NCBI GenBank assembly: GCA_023333565.1
Contig: JAJKFH010002198.1
Coordinates: forward strand, 3,286,001 to 3,350,000
DNA length: 64,000 bases
Direction of reading: 5' to 3'
Origin: Puffinus mauretanicus
Taxonomy: Eukaryota > Chordata > Aves > Procellariiformes > Procellariidae
A model generated the notes under the pieces. The model saw nothing but the letters and a program-made list of their open reading frames with translations, ran no database searches and was not told the origin of the DNA. The position numbers and the translations under genes were made by a program. This document shows positions 62,501-64,000 of this stretch, one piece after another (the stretch's first letter is position 1; the number at the start of each line of letters is the position of its first letter).

Positions 62501-64000
62501 AAGATCAAACACAGGGGTTTAGCACACTCTTTCAGCTTCTGCGTATGTGTTTTAGATACCTCCATAATATTCGTCACAAAAGTATGCCTTTCATTCCCAT
62601 ATTATCTGCCTTTATTCCTGAGGACGCAGTTCCAATGGGCTATTCACATAAGTAATCCTTACTTGAACAAGAACAGTGGGATTATTCATGTTACTAAAGA
62701 ACAGTCATATTTCAGAGGATTATATCCAAGTGAAGCATTCACAGCACCATGCAGAAATCTGAAAGAGAAAACAGATTAATCTGACTTCAGAGCACAGCTC
62801 TTGGCACTCTGTTCTGTAAGGTTACTTACCACTTGTCCTATTTTGCTGCAGCTGGACTCTTGCTCTATTTTGGATGACTAAGTTACGCTACTTGGTTTTT
62901 ATTTTCAGAATTCCCTCTGTGCTTAAGAATTAAAATTTCTATTTAACAATTAATTTTCTAGCCCCACAACTTAGAGGGTGATTTTTTTTGTGATCCAAAT
63001 ACAAATTATTTGTTCCATTGAAGTCAAATTATGATGCTAACATTTCTATTCCAGGATCAAAATATTACCAGAAACCAAAAGAAAGCTGATTGTTTCAAGA
63101 TCAATTCCAAGCACACTCCAATTGTCAAAATAGCCTATTAAATGTACACAGCTTAGAGGAGTATCAACAAATTTATTCTACTTACCATAGAACAGATTTT
63201 GGACTTCACTACTTTAAAAAAGGCCCAAAGTCTCCATCACAGTGAAAACAAACACACTAAAGTGACCTGAATATAGCCTTTTGCAACTCTTTAGAGAATC
63301 TGTGTTGATCAAAAACAGTGTGAATGCCCAGAGGGGCTGAAACGCGGGCATGAAGAGGAGTGGGAATTCAATAGGGGGCGTAGTCTTACAGTTTATCTGT
63401 ACCGCTGCGCAAGGCAAACTCTCAGCTGCTTTCAATTTATTACAGGCTTCATACAATTACGAAATTTTGCAGCATTTTTAAAACCTTCGGTATGCACCTT
63501 TCAGGCATCCATGTCAAATTCATAGATAAGAGAGGAAGAACCACTGCAGGCTTGCCAGCTGCCCCTTGACAGCGTGGGAAATGGGGAAAAAGAGCCAGGT
63601 CATATGCACTAAATGTGTGCACCGAAGAAAACCTGCTCAACATTGAGCTCAGAGAGTTAGAAAACATTTTGCCGTGGATGTGCATGAGATTCTCAGCTTC
63701 TTAGCACAGCCGAGTGAAGTCTCAGCTGCACTACCCCTGCCCAGGGCAGGACAACATCTGCCCTGGATCAGTCTGGACTGGTTATGGAAACGGGTTTCTG
63801 AAGGTACCTTCTGGTCTCTTACTTGCTGGCAGAGCTTCTTGCCCATGTTGCCAGATGTCCACAAGCTGAGGGGCTAGAGCAAGACATTTATGAAGTTCTC
63901 CATTCAACAGACAATGCCTTAAAAATCAGTCGAGGCTGCAGGGCTCACCCTGTGAAGGAGAACTGGAAGGTCTCAGTGACAGGGTAGGCGTGAGGGTGAC
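59501..64000. other. Region upstream of MTR, no gene recognised
   Basis: In vertebrates ACTN2 usually lies upstream of MTR in the same orientation, but I found none of its exons here. A minus-strand AATAAA at 60931-60936 could serve an upstream transcript, but nothing else supports one. An A-run is at 61172-61191 and T-runs near 62404-62416. The scattered open frames show no domain, repeat family or splice pattern that I recognise. Confidence 0.5.

Overview
This is vertebrate, almost certainly avian, genomic DNA. The evidence is a large split gene with many GT-AG introns, a CpG-island promoter, a 5'-truncated CR1 LINE ending in the bird-typical ATTCTATG-type tail (4202-4697), further CR1-like pieces, and three copies of an LTR family that I know from neoavian birds. 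No bacterial-style operons, CRISPR arrays or tRNA genes were seen.

One gene dominates: MTR, cobalamin-dependent methionine synthase, on the minus strand from the start codon at 59093 to the stop at 8190. All 33 coding exons could be placed by hand. Every junction keeps the frame, and the exons sum to 3798 nt, or 1265 aa plus stop, the usual vertebrate length. The four functional modules are present in order: homocysteine barrel with three zinc-ligand cysteines, methyltetrahydrofolate (pterin) barrel, cobalamin cap plus Rossmann domain with DxHxxG, and the AdoMet reactivation domain. No frameshift or stop was seen, so the locus looks functional. Residue numbers below are counted from the spliced product.

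Layout. 1-2.3 kb: a candidate unidentified minus-strand gene end (four frame-compatible exons at 839-1998) and a small GC-rich patch. 2.3-6.9 kb: intergenic, with one CR1. 6.9-8.2 kb: probable MTR 3'UTR. 8.2-59.1 kb: MTR, whose introns hold three plus-strand LTRs (19.05, 22.74 and 30.42 kb), CR1-type LINE pieces (12.1, 31.25 and 46.6 kb), MIR-like SINE relics, and low-complexity tracts. 58.5-59.5 kb: CpG island and TATA-less promoter. 59.5-64 kb: upstream intergenic DNA with no exon that I recognise.

No new multi-gene system was found. The observations most worth checking are a near-identical 140-bp direct duplication flanking the in-frame exon 7, a GC-AG intron after exon 21, a competing donor 13 nt inside exon 8, and the unidentified exons at 0.8-2 kb.
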